Shown here: piece by piece, positions 45,901 through 57,982 of the stretch
How positions within the stretch are numbered: position 1 is the stretch's first letter
How the letters are laid out: each line of letters opens with the position of its first letter
NCBI GenBank assembly: GCA_963082875.1
Contig: OY720098.1
Span: 10,912,001-10,976,000, forward strand
Direction: 5' to 3'
Origin: Corella eumyota
Taxonomy: Eukaryota > Chordata > Ascidiacea > Phlebobranchia > Corellidae
Length of the DNA: 64,000 nt
Program-made: the position numbers and the translations under genes
The notes under the pieces: model-generated
What the model was told of the DNA's origin: nothing
The model's database searches: none
The model's input: the letters and a program-made list of their open reading frames with translations, nothing else

Positions 45901-48900
45901 TTTAAAATAATGTCGTCTGTACAACATCTTCTAGATTATTTTTTTTTACTAAGACTAAACTTAGACCACTTGTGGTCGCAACTTGCATCTAACATTTGCC
46001 CATAATAATTTACACTTGCACCTTAAATGGCAGTTTTTTATTTTGTAGGCATATAAATTAGACATACATATTAATTTATACATGCAATTCAATATGTAAA
46101 AAAATATCTATATATAAAGGATGATATAATAATGAACATAGTATAGTAGTATAATATACACACATAGTATATTATTATATCATCCTTTATATATAGATAT
46201 ATTTTACCATATTGAATTGCATGTATAAATTAAACCAAAACTATTATTTCATTTTTATAATTTTCACAGGTTGGATATGGAGGAGTTTGAGCATGTAACT
46301 TGTATGAAAAATGTTTGGTTGAATCCTGGTTCAGAAAGTTCAACAAGACAGAATTATGTTGTGATTGGAACTTGTAATGTTATGGGGGAGGAGATGAGCT
46401 CAAGAGGAAAAGTAATTTCAATTTTTTTTACTTTTTAAAAAATTTTTTGTTTAACTTTTGTGAATAAATCTATTTTAAAAAACACCATTTTTCTTCATAA
46501 TTGCCTATGAAAAAATTTTTTTTTTAAAAATTTATTGTTTAATGTAAAATAGTTAATTTTAAATGTTAAAAATGTGCAAAGTATTCTAAAGAATTAAAAA
46601 AAATGTGAAAAAATTAAACAGACCTTAATGAAAAATTATTTTAGATAATTATTCTTGAAATGATTGAAGTTGTGCCAGAACCAGGTCAACCTCTTACCAA
46701 AAATAAATTAAAACAAATTTATTCAGAAGAGCAGAAGGGACCGGTTACTGCTCTGTGTGGGGTAGAAGGCAATCTGCTTGCTGCTATTGGACAAAAAGTA
46801 AGAATTCTCTTTCATAATATTTTTTTATTTTTGATGTTATCTAATTTTAATGTATGAAGTATTGTCATTAATAAATATTATATTAAAAAGCAATTTTAAA
46901 TTTAAGTTTTTTTTTTAATTTTACTTTTTTTATGCCAATTTAAAAACTTTTTTTATTTAAAACTACACCTGTATGCATACAAATAGTAAATATCTGAATA
47001 TTTTTAAGTTAATTATCTATTTTTGATTTAGGTTTTTATATGGAGATTTGATGAGAATCAGTCGTTAAGAGGTTTAGCATTCGTGGACACAAATACTTAT
47101 ATTCATCATGCTTTTAACTTTAGAAGTTTTGCAGTAATTGCTGATATACAACGAAGTATTACTTTACTCAGATACCAGGTCTGTAATTTTTTTTTTTGAA
47201 TTCATCATTTTTAAAACAAATCATTTATTAATAATTTAAAAACATATTTAAAAATAACTTAAAATAGAAACCAAATACTTTTTAATTAATTATTTTTTTT
47301 TTATATTTAATACTTTTAATTTTAGGTCTTAAATTTTAAAAAATAATTTTTTTTATCAAAACAAGGAAGAATTTAAAACTCTATCGGTAACGAGTCGTGA
47401 TGTTAGACCTCTAGAAGTGTACACTGCCGATTTATTAGTTGATGGAAACACTGTCGGATTTTTAACTTCAGATCAAGATAAAAATCTGATTTTATTTATT
47501 TATGATCCACAAGGTTATTTGTTTATTATTACAATTTAAATAAGTCAAATAAAAAGTTATTATCATTTGCTTGAAACATTTTTATTTCCCATCTTCTATC
47601 CTATCTCTTCTCTAGTTTTTTTTTTGTATATATCTTTATCCTCGATGTGGGAAAGTCGAATGCGCTTAAACATAGAATAACATCAGTTACTTAAACATAG
47701 AATAACATCAGTTACTCCGACCCAGTCTCGAGTTGCCTGTGGCAGTTTGGGATAATATAGATTATAATTGCTCGATAATTATGCTGCTGATTAAGTGCTG
47801 GCTCAGCAGGAGTTCATACCATTTATAGCGCCTTACTCAAGGGCGCTACAGCATGACAGCAGTGGGGATTGTACCCACGAACTCATGTGTGGTGTAGCAA
47901 GTGTTCTTACCCGTACACCACGCTGCTGGTAATTGTTAATGCACTTAATTGTAAAAAAATTTTGACCTAAATTTCAGTATATATAGCATTTTCGAAATTT
48001 GTGTTTTTAAGAATACATATATATTTGGTAAAATAGTTTTTGCTTATATGGGCAGATAATAGTATTATTTATTTACATTTTTATTAACACCTAAAAACAT
48101 TATTGAACAATTTCAATTTTTATAGCTCGTGAAAGTCAGGGAGGAACAAGGTTAACAAGAAGAGCAGATATTCATATTGGTTCCCATGTTAATTGTATGT
48201 GGAGAGTAGCTGCCTGTCCTGTTGATAAATCAACTGGTTTAACTAATGAGACTTACATGGGTGCTCATATTACTATGATGGGTAAGTGTTTTTGAATTTA
48301 ATTTATTATATTTTTTTTAAGTTCTGTTTTTATTTGGTTGTTTAATTTTGCAGATAGAAATGACTATTTTTTTAGCTTTAGTAATTCAATGATCCGTAAT
48401 ATTTAGAACTAAATATAATGATAAAATATTTTAAGAGTTATTTTAATATTAATGTATATGTGATTTTCTATTTTTTAGGCGAAACTTTTTCATTAAAATC
48501 TTTTTCAATAAAATCTTTTTCAATATAAAATTTGTGTAAAACTTATTTATTGAACAACCATATATTTAAAATATCTTTTTTTTTTCCTAAAACAACATTT
48601 TTTTACAAATATTTCCCAGCAACATTGGATGGCTCAATAAGTTGTGTGTTACCAGTAGCAGAGAAAATTTACAGAAGATTGCTTATGTTACAAAACCTTA
48701 TGGTGGTGAACCTACAACATACTGCAGGATTAAATCCTAAAGCTTTTAGGTAAATATTGTTGTTCATCTATAGATTTATGCAGTAGGGGTGGTCATTTTA
48801 ATAAAGTTTTTTTGCTTACACTTTTAATAGGTATTTATTTTAAAAATAATTAAAATTTAAATGTTAATTAAATTTCGAATAGAACTTGTAGTAAAATTTT

Positions 48901-49348
48901 GTAGCAGTAATTAAAATTGATTAAATTTTTAATTAAAATTGATTAAATTTGGTAAATTTTTATAGCAGAAATTGTATAGGTTCTGTTAAAGTAATATCAA
49001 GTTAAAAAATTATAATTTTGTCTTAAAAACATTTTTATTTTATTTTTTCACTTTAAAGGTATGATTTAATTCTTATATGTGTTTTTTATAGGCATATACA
49101 AACTAATCAAAAAACTTTAACAAATTCAATGAAAAATATGCTGGATGGAGATTTATTATTAAAATTTAATAAACTCGGTTTTCATGAAAAACACGAACTT
49201 GCTAAAAAAATTGGAACCACATCAGAACAAGTAAGCAAAAGTTTCACAACCATTTTTTACAAAAAAATTATTTAAATTTTTACCAAATTTTTTTTTTTAG
49301 ATCATGGACGACTTTATGGATATACACAGGGCCACATGTGTTATGTAA
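36977..49348 (+). CDS. CPSF1: cleavage and polyadenylation specificity factor subunit 1 (CPSF160), 35 exons
   Basis: CPSF1 is the triple beta-propeller scaffold of the CPSF complex and works with WDR33 and CPSF30 to read AAUAAA in nuclear pre-mRNA. I read 35 exons, beginning 36977-37120, 37268-37295, 37393-37526, 37674-37754, 37998-38164 and ending 48620-48749, 49092-49230, 49301-49348. All junctions keep phase and the total is 4335 bases, 1444 residues, against 1443 in human. Landmarks: [15 protein letters not shown] (start; human MYAVYKQAHPPTGLE), [116 protein letters not shown] and AGLNPKAFR. The segment from exons 19-20 is a variable acidic linker. A SINE lies in intron 31 and a hairpin in intron 27. 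The C-terminus ([15 protein letters not shown]) is slightly different from the vertebrate end. Confidence 0.97.
46071..46233. repeat. long near-perfect inverted repeat in CPSF1 intron 27
   Basis: Two arms of about 65-70 bases, starting TTAATTTATACATGCAATTC at the left and ending with its reverse complement at the right, flank a loop of about 20 bases. They would form a long hairpin in DNA or in the intron RNA. The ends are TTAA on both sides, so a MITE with a TTAA target is conceivable, but no family was recognised. Confidence 0.85.
47614..47932 (-). repeat. tRNA-derived SINE, copy 4, in CPSF1 intron 31
   Basis: Reverse-oriented copy with the tRNA-like head at the right (CCACGCTGCTGG, B-box GGGATTGTACCC) and the tail GTATATATCTTTATCCTCGA at the left. 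A 25-base unit (TTAAACATAGAATAACATCA plus GTTAC) is tandemly doubled at 47666-47715. The order of head and body is the same as in the other copies. Confidence 0.88.
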
Positions 49349-50790
49349 AATTGATTTTGACAGATTTTATGAATTCAGGCCTTTACACTGCTATAGTTAA
49401 TTTTTGTATTTTTGAAAAGTTTCATAATAAAATTAATTTGTTAAAAACACTTGTTGCTTTTTTTTAAACAGTTCGCATTGTATTAGCCGAATTTTTGTTT
49501 TGTGTATTTTGTGTGAAGGGTTTCGGCAAGTTTAATTCAAATTGTCTTACTTCTTTATTTCATCAAAAACCTAAAATATTACGACCGGTATATGGCGCCA
49601 AAGAGTTAAATTACTAATTTGTTTATTTCTTAAATAAATTTAATAATATCGAGATTTTGTTAAAAAATTTAAATTGTTTGGCATGGATATTATAAACAAC
49701 AAAGAATACTTTAAAATGTTTTTTAAATCTTTTAGTTCAATTTTACAAAAATTAAAAATTCTTTAAACACTGTAAGTAATCCACACAAAACAAATCTGGC
49801 AAAAAACAAATGTTTTTCCATCTAATTTGCATTTAATAATATCAAACGGCAGCCTAGCCATTAGACTTTTCAAAAAGATATTAAATGTATTGTGTAATCA
49901 GCGACGTATCCCGTTAATGCACTTTTCCTTAATTGTTTCTAGCACCACAGCGCGAACTCGGTACATTATAAAGGAATTGTTATATCCCCTGTCCATATTA
50001 AAATGTTCAAGAACGACAACAGATGTTGCCTGATGATTAACTACGTATTGTTTTAGCCTAGAAGCTGAATTGTTTTTGATGTGATGGTGTAAATTTGATA
50101 CTGTACGATAGCGTGTGTACACAGTATACATACGCGAACCAAAAGGTCAGCCTAATTGTAGATTATAAAATACCATATTGCGAGCTCGTTATAAATTCAA
50201 AAATAATGATTTTTGGATTACCGTTTTTTGGTGACAGCATTCCTCTATTTTTTAATCGATTAAGAGGCTTTTAAACTGCACTTTCGAAGTACCAATACGA
50301 TTGGTGTTAATAGACACAGTCTAGAATGTAAGGTATACGAGTTCGCTACCTTTTGTTCGTTCGAACTTAAAATTCCTGGCTCTTTATTGACGAGGAAAAA
50401 TATACTGAAAGCAATCGAGGTGAAGCTATTATTAACCTTACACTCTTTCACTATCGACGGTTATTATCACAATATAACAAGGAAAATGTTATTGTTAAAT
50501 TTAGCCTTCTACGTCAAATCTAATTCAAAGCTCAGGCAGTCAGGCATAGAGCAATAATTCTTAACGGCAATTATATAATTTATAAATTGCTGAAGTACAA
50601 TAGATCTATTGAGTTTCGATAAAAATAAATAACAGACTTAAACAAAATTCACTCTATTTAAATTTACTAGAAAATAAGACGAGATAATTAGTTTTTAAAT
50701 GTGATGTTTTGATAAAAACACCAAGGCTGACCGCTTTGGTTATTCATTACTTGCTTACGCGGCTTTTAGTACTAATGACGTAATAAAACC
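49349..50790. other. spacer after CPSF1
   Basis: CPSF1 3' end (AATAAA near 49427) followed by about 1.3 kb with no recognised gene. Open frames of 60-77 codons at 49827-50451 overlap on both strands and look like chance. A CRE-like half site TGACGTAA lies at about 50776, just upstream of the next gene. Confidence 0.45.
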
Positions 50791-53120
50791 ATGACAACCA
50801 CAGAATTACCGACTACTTTACCTACGTCACCGCCTGAAGAAGGTTAGTTATATTTATAAATAAATATCACGTGTAATGCGTATGTAAATATTTATGTTAT
50901 TAGTATAGTGTTAAGTAATAGAAGTTTTACAACTAAAATGTTAATTCTATTTTTGTAAGCTGTTTTTTTATGAGCAATATTTATTTATTAACATTTATAT
51001 GTGTAATCGTTGTGATTTAATACTTGGTAACCGGTTTAATTTGTTTCTAGGTGCAACAGGGGTAATAGTCATCGCCGTTGCGGTGTCAGTTGTCATTTTA
51101 GTCATTGGAGGTATAGCGTTCAAAATTTGGTAAGTCGTTGGAAAATTAATCGCTCTTAAATACACAAAACACAATAACTATAATTTGTGTACATAGGTTG
51201 ACAATAACTTGGTTATTATAAAAAGTTTAAAAATATATTGTATTACATATGGTCTACAAAATTGTCGGGCTTTTAAGAAATATAAAATAAATTTTGTTGT
51301 AATTGTGGCGCAGGTGGGTAAGGCGTAAAACTGGAGACTGGCCAAAGTTTATTACGCGGCGACGCAGGCCACCAATTCATCTCAACCCTTATGGAAAATC
51401 TTATCCGGGTTTACATAATAACAACAATAACACAACAAACCGAACCATTACTCCACACTTGGCCGATTTTAGGACACCGGTTAACCTTACCGAAAGAAAG
51501 GTTTATAGCGTCTCTGGTGGCGAACTTGAAAGCAACGAGAATTTAAGCGTGGATCAAAATTTAATTGCTAACAAAAATAGAGAATCGTCAGAGAAAAAAT
51601 CGGTTTCTGCCAAGAAAAATAATTTGAGCGTACCGGATTTGAATTCTGCTTTTATTTCCAAGACGAAGTCACCACGTGACTGCGTTGACATAGGCATGTA
51701 CCCGGATCGTACACTGCCAGCTACTCTTATGATGACGTCAGAATCAAAAAATAAACTGTTCTTTAATGAGGAAACTAACAGGAGGCGTTCTAATTCCGCA
51801 ACTTTAACGCGAAACCAAGCAAAACTTTTATCATCGAAAAACCAAAATCTTCATAAATTTAATGATTTTGCTGGGCAGTCTGACATCGGTCGCTACAGCC
51901 AGAATAAGAAAAATCCAAGGCCAGTGACGTCATCTCGTCTTAGCAACAAACCCAGCAATACTTCTGATTACGTATCAGATTTTGATACTGGGTCCGATCG
52001 TCGAAATTTACGAAAGGTTGGTAAAAAACGTGCAGTCGACCGAAAAAAGCGGGCATCCGATTGTGATTCTGCCATTCACGAATGCTTGACAATTAACCAT
52101 TCCCAATTAACAACAAACAACCAAAGATCAAAAAGACAAAATCGTGTCACACTTCGGGAAAACAGTTTCCAGGATAATCAAGGATTCGACGACAGAACCG
52201 AATCACAACACAACACGTGGCGAAAGGAAAATTTTACCAGCATCTCAGTGTTGCTAAATGGAAACGAGATTATCGAAGACCAAATCAGTGATACTGAAAG
52301 CATGGTCGGTAGAAAGCTACAAAACAAGTTGAAATCAAAGCAGAGTCAATACGAAAGTGACGTAGAGGTGCTAAATTCAGGGAAATCACCCAAAAGGAAA
52401 AAGAAATTAGTCCGATCTAGAAGTGAGGGTTGGCATTCAGAACCTGAGATCACAAATGTTAACCGAAAATCTTCCCGTATTAAAGGAAGTCGACAAAATC
52501 AGAGGCGCCTTTCTTCTAGCAACTCTTTAAACAAAAAACAATTGAGAGTAAGGTATTCAAAATCCACTGAAAATTTGGATGAAAGTGACTGTCACTATTT
52601 TCGCATGCCAAATAAATCATCACCCAAATCTAGAAAACAAAATCTGAACAAGAAACGCGGTTCCTATTACGATTCAGCATCACTGAAATCGCCTATAGGA
52701 GGGATGGTTATCGAGATGCCAATTTACTCACAAAGCACGTGGGCGGGCCCTGGCACTAGTTTTCACTACAAAAAGAAAAGCCAAGCCAAAAAACGAGGAA
52801 AGCGAAGCGGTAGAAAACTGAGCATTGGCGGCGGTGGGAAATACGTGATGGAGTACGGCACCTTGCCAGTTGACCTTAGCAAGCTACCTAAAGGCCTTGT
52901 CGACAAAATAGGTGGCCACCCTGACCAATTATTAGAACCTATCGACCAACTAAATTTCGAAGAACTGTGTCGTCCGATGCCTTCTGTTCTAGAATCGGAT
53001 GGCCGCCATAGCGCCCGCCATTTAGTTGTCGAGAACCTCCCCTTAAACCACTGTGATAGAGAACTATTAGCCAACACGTACGAGTACGAAAACACTGGGC
53101 TAGTCACCACAGACTTGTGA
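50791..53120 (+). CDS. single-pass membrane protein with long basic tail and PDZ-type C-terminus
   Basis: Three exons (50791-50842, 51051-51129, 51314-53120) join in phase to 645 residues. There is no signal peptide: a short Thr/Pro-rich outer end (MTTTELPTTLPTSPPEE) is followed directly by a membrane segment (21-41, GVIVIAVAVSVVILVIGGIAF) and then positive residues (WWVRRK, RRRRPP), which predicts the N-terminus outside and about 600 residues in the cytosol. That tail is Ser/Lys/Arg/Asn-rich, probably disordered, with repeated basic-serine patches (KRKKKLVRSRSEGW, RKQNLNKKRGSYYDSAS) and a glycine run KLSIGGGGKY. The last 100 residues are more ordered, with PMPSVLESDGRHSARHLVVE, and the protein ends TTDL, whose last three residues fit a class I PDZ ligand (S/T-x-hydrophobic). 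No known family was recognised; it may be a tunicate-specific adhesion or scaffold protein. Confidence 0.8.
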
Positions 53121-55618
53121 AGGGTGTGGGTTAAAATAGGAAAATTAGTCATACCGTTAAAGTACTATTTAAAACGTACTACGTTTCTTATAACAGTATT
53201 TTTAACACAACAATAGTAATTTACGTAAATCTTTCAGCTTGATGTGTTGCCTAGCTTTACTATATTGTTAGCTATAACATGGTATTAACTAACCTCTGAT
53301 TTTTTTTTCAGGATATTTAACATAAAACGGGATTAAAATTGACTCTTTTAATATATTTTTCTTTTATTTTGTAGTCATTTATGTGTGAGCATATTACTTC
53401 ACTATTTTTCCAGGTATTGTGCCTTTACGTTTTACCTAAAAATAAAAATATTTACGAGAATTTTCACATTGACATTTCCAATTTTTCAGGGATTTTGTAA
53501 TGTTTTCTTTTAGATTACTATCCCCATAACAATGCACGTCACATGCTGAAACCACTTTAACAATATCGAATGTCGGCATGCATTAAACTGTAAACATTAA
53601 ACCCAACACAAAATATTTAATACGATTAGGATTAGTCTAAGCTACCTCTAGCAAAGTGCGACTTTACTTCGCCTCAGTGGCTACTTTGATTTTTCTGGTG
53701 GCGTCGTATATTTTATGGTGTGCGTCATAATGGAGTATGCATAAGCCATAAGGTCATCGACATTTTAAAATGGTTTTTAAAATATTTTCCTCAATCAAAA
53801 AATAAATAAAACATCATTTTGTATTTAAAGGATCCTTGACCTTTAAAAAATCTGGGAATTTATTGACTAAGCCCCCATAACCCGTATTACGTAAACTACT
53901 GTTTAGTAATTTAAACAAATTTGTTTAGGGTACACCGTGACGTCATTTTTGACTTTTAATTCACCACGTGATTGTGTACATTTCTAATAAGGGAACAAAA
54001 AATATAAGGATCAGCCAAAATAGGTAGATGCTGGTAAACTAGCATTGCGTAATGCATTTATGAAGATTTCTTAACCGATACAAAAGTTTTAAAACTGCTA
54101 ATTTAAACGAAGATTACTTCCGATTGATTGAGTTCAGGGCCGATAATCTAGCACAAAAATAGCACTTTTAGGCTTTAAAGGTGGATATTTGTGCTTTAAA
54201 GTTGAAGGTTTTGATTGTAAATATTGACGAATTGCCGCTATCTATATATAAATATAGATAGATATATATTGCACGTTGCGAAAAACAACAGCTACTGAAA
54301 AATGGTAATCTTCTGATCCAACGAACTAAGAATCGACGCTTGAAAGCCGGTCATGCGTGCCCTTTAGCATTACGTAATTTTCTCTAAAAAGACCACAACA
54401 AAGGCAGATCTGTTAAAAATGCATAAAAACACGGTGTTTTGGTATTTCTTATCCAAGGCAAATGCTCTTCTGCTGATTATGGCCATTTTATTGCATACAC
54501 GCAATTTATAAACCTATTGATCACTGAATAGAAGTTGGTAATTGCTATTTTAAAGTAAAATGCTACCGAAGTGATGACGTCACATTCCTTCTGTCTTAAA
54601 TTGTGGGTTTCGTCATTTTTCCCCGTTCTGGGGGCGGGCTAAGTTATTTTTTTAACAACAACACAATTTAAACAGCGGAAAATCTGATCGGCGAACTACT
54701 AAAGGCGGTTTAATATATTTTTTCTTTGAAGTATTCGCGCCATAATTACGTCATAAGCTAAAATCTAAAACACTTTGTGAAATTTTTAATAATTGCCTTA
54801 TTGGTGGGCGTTTTGTCCTAACAACGGCAATAACAAATTATCTGTTACAAAAAATTTAGTTTGGAAAATAAATTTAGTTTAACTAAAACGTTGGAAGAAA
54901 AAAAATTATTAAATTGATTGTTTTTTTATTTTTATTTCTTAAAACAAATAATAAGGCAAAGTGGATAAAAAATATTGACTTGAATGCATCATAACCAAAA
55001 AAATGATTAAAATTTTTTTAAGAACTAAAATAATTATTAAAGCAGTTGTTAAATTAACGTTTAAATAACACTAAATTTAATACCAATTAAGAAAAACATA
55101 AATAAAAAACAAAACTTTCAGTACGATAAAATATCAGCATCCATTTTGCTAAAAATGGTATTTACAGATTGTAATGATTGTTCATAAATAGCATATTATA
55201 GGCAGCCAATATAAAAAGTACATGGAAATCGTAAAGGCAGTTTGCAAGTAGTTGTAAAAACTGGTATAAGTTATCTGCAGCTATTTTGTAAACACGTGAC
55301 ACAGTGACGTCATTTTTTCAGCATGAGTAAATAAATAATAGAAGAAAAAAATAAAATGTAAATATTTAAATACCGGATTTTACAATGCAATTAAAAAAAG
55401 CGCGCGAAAAAATTAAATATGTCGGAAGACAAGCAACTGAATCAATTTAAATAATTTAAGATTATTGGAAATTTAACAATAGTAAAATCTTCTGCAACAA
55501 ATGTAATTTTCGGCAATAAAATTCAACATGAAAAGTCAGTGGCCCAGCAAAACGCAAACAGCTATCGCGTATCTTATTTGTAACAGAACCACATTACAGT
55601 TCATACTAGGTTAAGTCC
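53121..55618. other. intergenic region with CRE sites
   Basis: Converging 3' flanks of the membrane protein gene and the CCN gene. Possible polyadenylation signals for the former lie near 53440. Perfect TGACGTCA octamers occur at 53938, 54575 and 55305. A short palindromic AT run TATCTATATATAAATATAGA is at about 54239. No coding region was recognised. Confidence 0.45.
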
Positions 55619-57982
55619 TTAGCTGTCACGTGGGTCGTGCATATCACCTGTTAGTACAGTAATGCGACGGTTGTTGCCTTGGATTTCTGTCGCGCAATTG
55701 TTGTGACAATGGCAGCTTCGGACGACCAAGATGTTTTTCGAGAAAATTGTGCCGTCCTTGCAGCGGAATCGAATTCGTGCGGTTCTGGTGACTTTAGGCG
55801 TGCAGCATCTGGAAATCAACATAAACAGTTTAATATAAAAACAATAAAACCGCTGGGTGCTATAAAAAACTCACAAATGGATAACAAAATGGATATTTAT
55901 TGGTTAAAAAATAATCCCGTTATCGAAATATATTTGAAAACTATAACAAAGCAAAACAAACCTGTTTGCTTCTTGGCAACCACCACAATATCTCGGTCGC
56001 ATTTTTTTCATGCTCGTGCAGCCCGCGTAAGAAATTGTTACTCGCTTTCTAGGACGCTTTTGCCGTAAACACTGCTTTCCCTTCTAAAAATAATTACAAT
56101 ACATTTTATTACTAGTGCAGCGCAAGAATTGCCTCGTTATATTTTTTTAAATTTAAGTTTGGAATATCAATGATTACAACAAAGTAGTTAGAAAACAGGT
56201 TATTTACCTTTGGCAGATATCTCGACATCTGACATGGCCTTAGCTCGCAAATTCGCATTTGGTTTACCAACTGGCACTCTAGATTGTCATTTGACACCCT
56301 AACTGACACTCCAATGCCACATGTCTTTGAACATGCAGTCCACATTGTAGATTGAATCTTGCAGTGCTTCTTAGATTCTGATAACGCTGCTGCTTCACGT
56401 CGCCTTGCTAAAAACACACATATTTTGTGTTTATGATAATCACAAAACATAAAAACGTAGCGTATAATGTTTGCGTGGGTAGACGCGAGGTAACCAAGAT
56501 GTTATCGGTGGTTGTTAATTTATATTTAACTTTATTTACAAAAAACTTTATTTTGGGTTTTGCACAACAACCAAATCCAAAATATTTTTGTTTTTAAACA
56601 AAATGCATTGTTTGCCAACTTACCGTGTTCGTCGCCAGGAATCAGGTTGTTTTCGTGCCAGTTGTCCTCGCCTGTGACGTAAGGCTCGGATGATAAAGCA
56701 AAAGACATTTGATAGTCGATAAGGTCATCAATATCGTCACCTACATCATCCTGATAAATGAGTCCGTCCCTAATCCCATTTCCAAGTTCCGGAATCGGGC
56801 TACTTGTCGGCAAAACAAGACCACTCTTGTCGTCAACAAACTCGTTCCAAAAGTCGTCCAACGGCAAAATGACGTCATCGCCCGATGACGTGTCGCATAC
56901 CCACTGGTCACAACATTCGTCTTCTGAAGTCTCGAGGCGAGCGTTGGTGCAGGTATCGCTCAATGGAATTTTCGTCTCGTGGGGACAGAGAGAAATGCAA
57001 CCGATCACGCCGTCCATGCACCAACATCTTTTTTTACAGGAGGGTTCAAATCTCGCACCGCTGCTAAGTCGAATGTCGCCATGCCAACAAGGCTTGCCCG
57101 AACGCGCTGAAATTTGTATTCATTTTTTAATTTTGTTTTTAAGACAACAAATTTTTAAAGTGCGTTTTTTTTTTAAATGAACTTAAGATGTTTAATGTTG
57201 TTATCCTGTCTTTATTTATGTATAATACTAATTGTAACTCTTTAAATGATTGTTCATATTTTGACAAAATATATGTTAAGTTGTCGTCAATAGTAGGCTC
57301 TTTACTTGTTCAAGGTGCGTTATTTAGGTTGTAAACAGTTTGTGCTTGAGTAATTTTTGAACTTGTACGTTAACAGCTTTAACTATTTTAAAAAATTATG
57401 CAGCATGGCCACATTTTTTAATTAATATTCACCAAATAAGATTTTAATATTTTTATTAAATAAGTAAGGTAGAAAAATATTTCTAAAACACGGTATGGGA
57501 GAAATAATGAAATGTTTAGGTAGACAAAAAAACTTAAATAAATATAAATTAAAAAGACATTTAAAAAGTTTTAAAAATAACTTACGTCTGCAAACTCCCC
57601 AATCTCCGCTTCTTCCTACCGAGTAATCACAAAACAGGTTCCTGTGATTATCACAAAGATCTTCGTCGTCGTTACATTGTTCCCCCAACTGTTTTGCGCA
57701 AATCTTACAACAGTTGCAGCCGTCAGTGATCAAACTGACACCCGTCGGACATTCGGACACTTCGTTCTGACAATTGCATTCGTAAGGACAAAGGCTCAAA
57801 ACCTTAAAAATAGATAAAAAAGTGTTAATAAAAAAAAAAGTTATTTTTTTAGACTAAATAATTAAATATACTTTAATTGTTGTTAATTAAAATTTAATAT
57901 TGGTTTAATGTTGAAATAAAATATATTTTACCTTTGGAATCATGTAAACAAATAAAAAGATACAGATGAGCTTTTCCATCAT
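55619..57982 (-). CDS. CCN-family matricellular protein (CYR61/CTGF/NOV type), complete four-module
   Basis: CCN proteins are secreted matrix-associated regulators that bind integrins, heparan sulfate and growth factors. Six exons (57932-57982, 57586-57802, 56624-57106, 56208-56407, 55962-56083, 55619-55808) join in phase to 420 residues. Modules in order: signal peptide (1-20, MMEKLICIFLFVYMIPKVLS), IGFBP (21-89, CPTGVSLITDGCNCCKICAKQ with the GCxCCxxCA motif), VWC (about 94-165, CKKRCWCMDGVIGCISLCP and DECCDQWVCD), TSP1 (about 265-317, MWTACSKTCGIGVSVRVSND) and a cystine-knot CT module (318-410, YAGCTSMKKMRPRYCGGC, then RCCTPKVTRTARIRFRC and SCHCHNNC). The VWC-TSP1 hinge is long (about 165-262) and very acidic, with a basic ARRRE spot, a likely protease site as in vertebrate CCNs. 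One exon per module matches the family. It is equidistant by eye from CCN1, 2 and 3. Confidence 0.95.

Noticed and set aside
49827-50451. Several 60-77 codon frames on both strands
   Set aside because: They overlap each other in antisense and show no recognisable motif.
52766-53152. 128-codon minus-strand frame
   Set aside because: Antisense shadow of the basic tail of the membrane protein gene.
55679-56068. 129-codon plus-strand frame
   Set aside because: Runs antisense across exons 5 and 6 and an intron of the CCN gene.
56758-57180. 140-codon plus-strand frame
   Set aside because: Antisense shadow of the large CCN exon 3.
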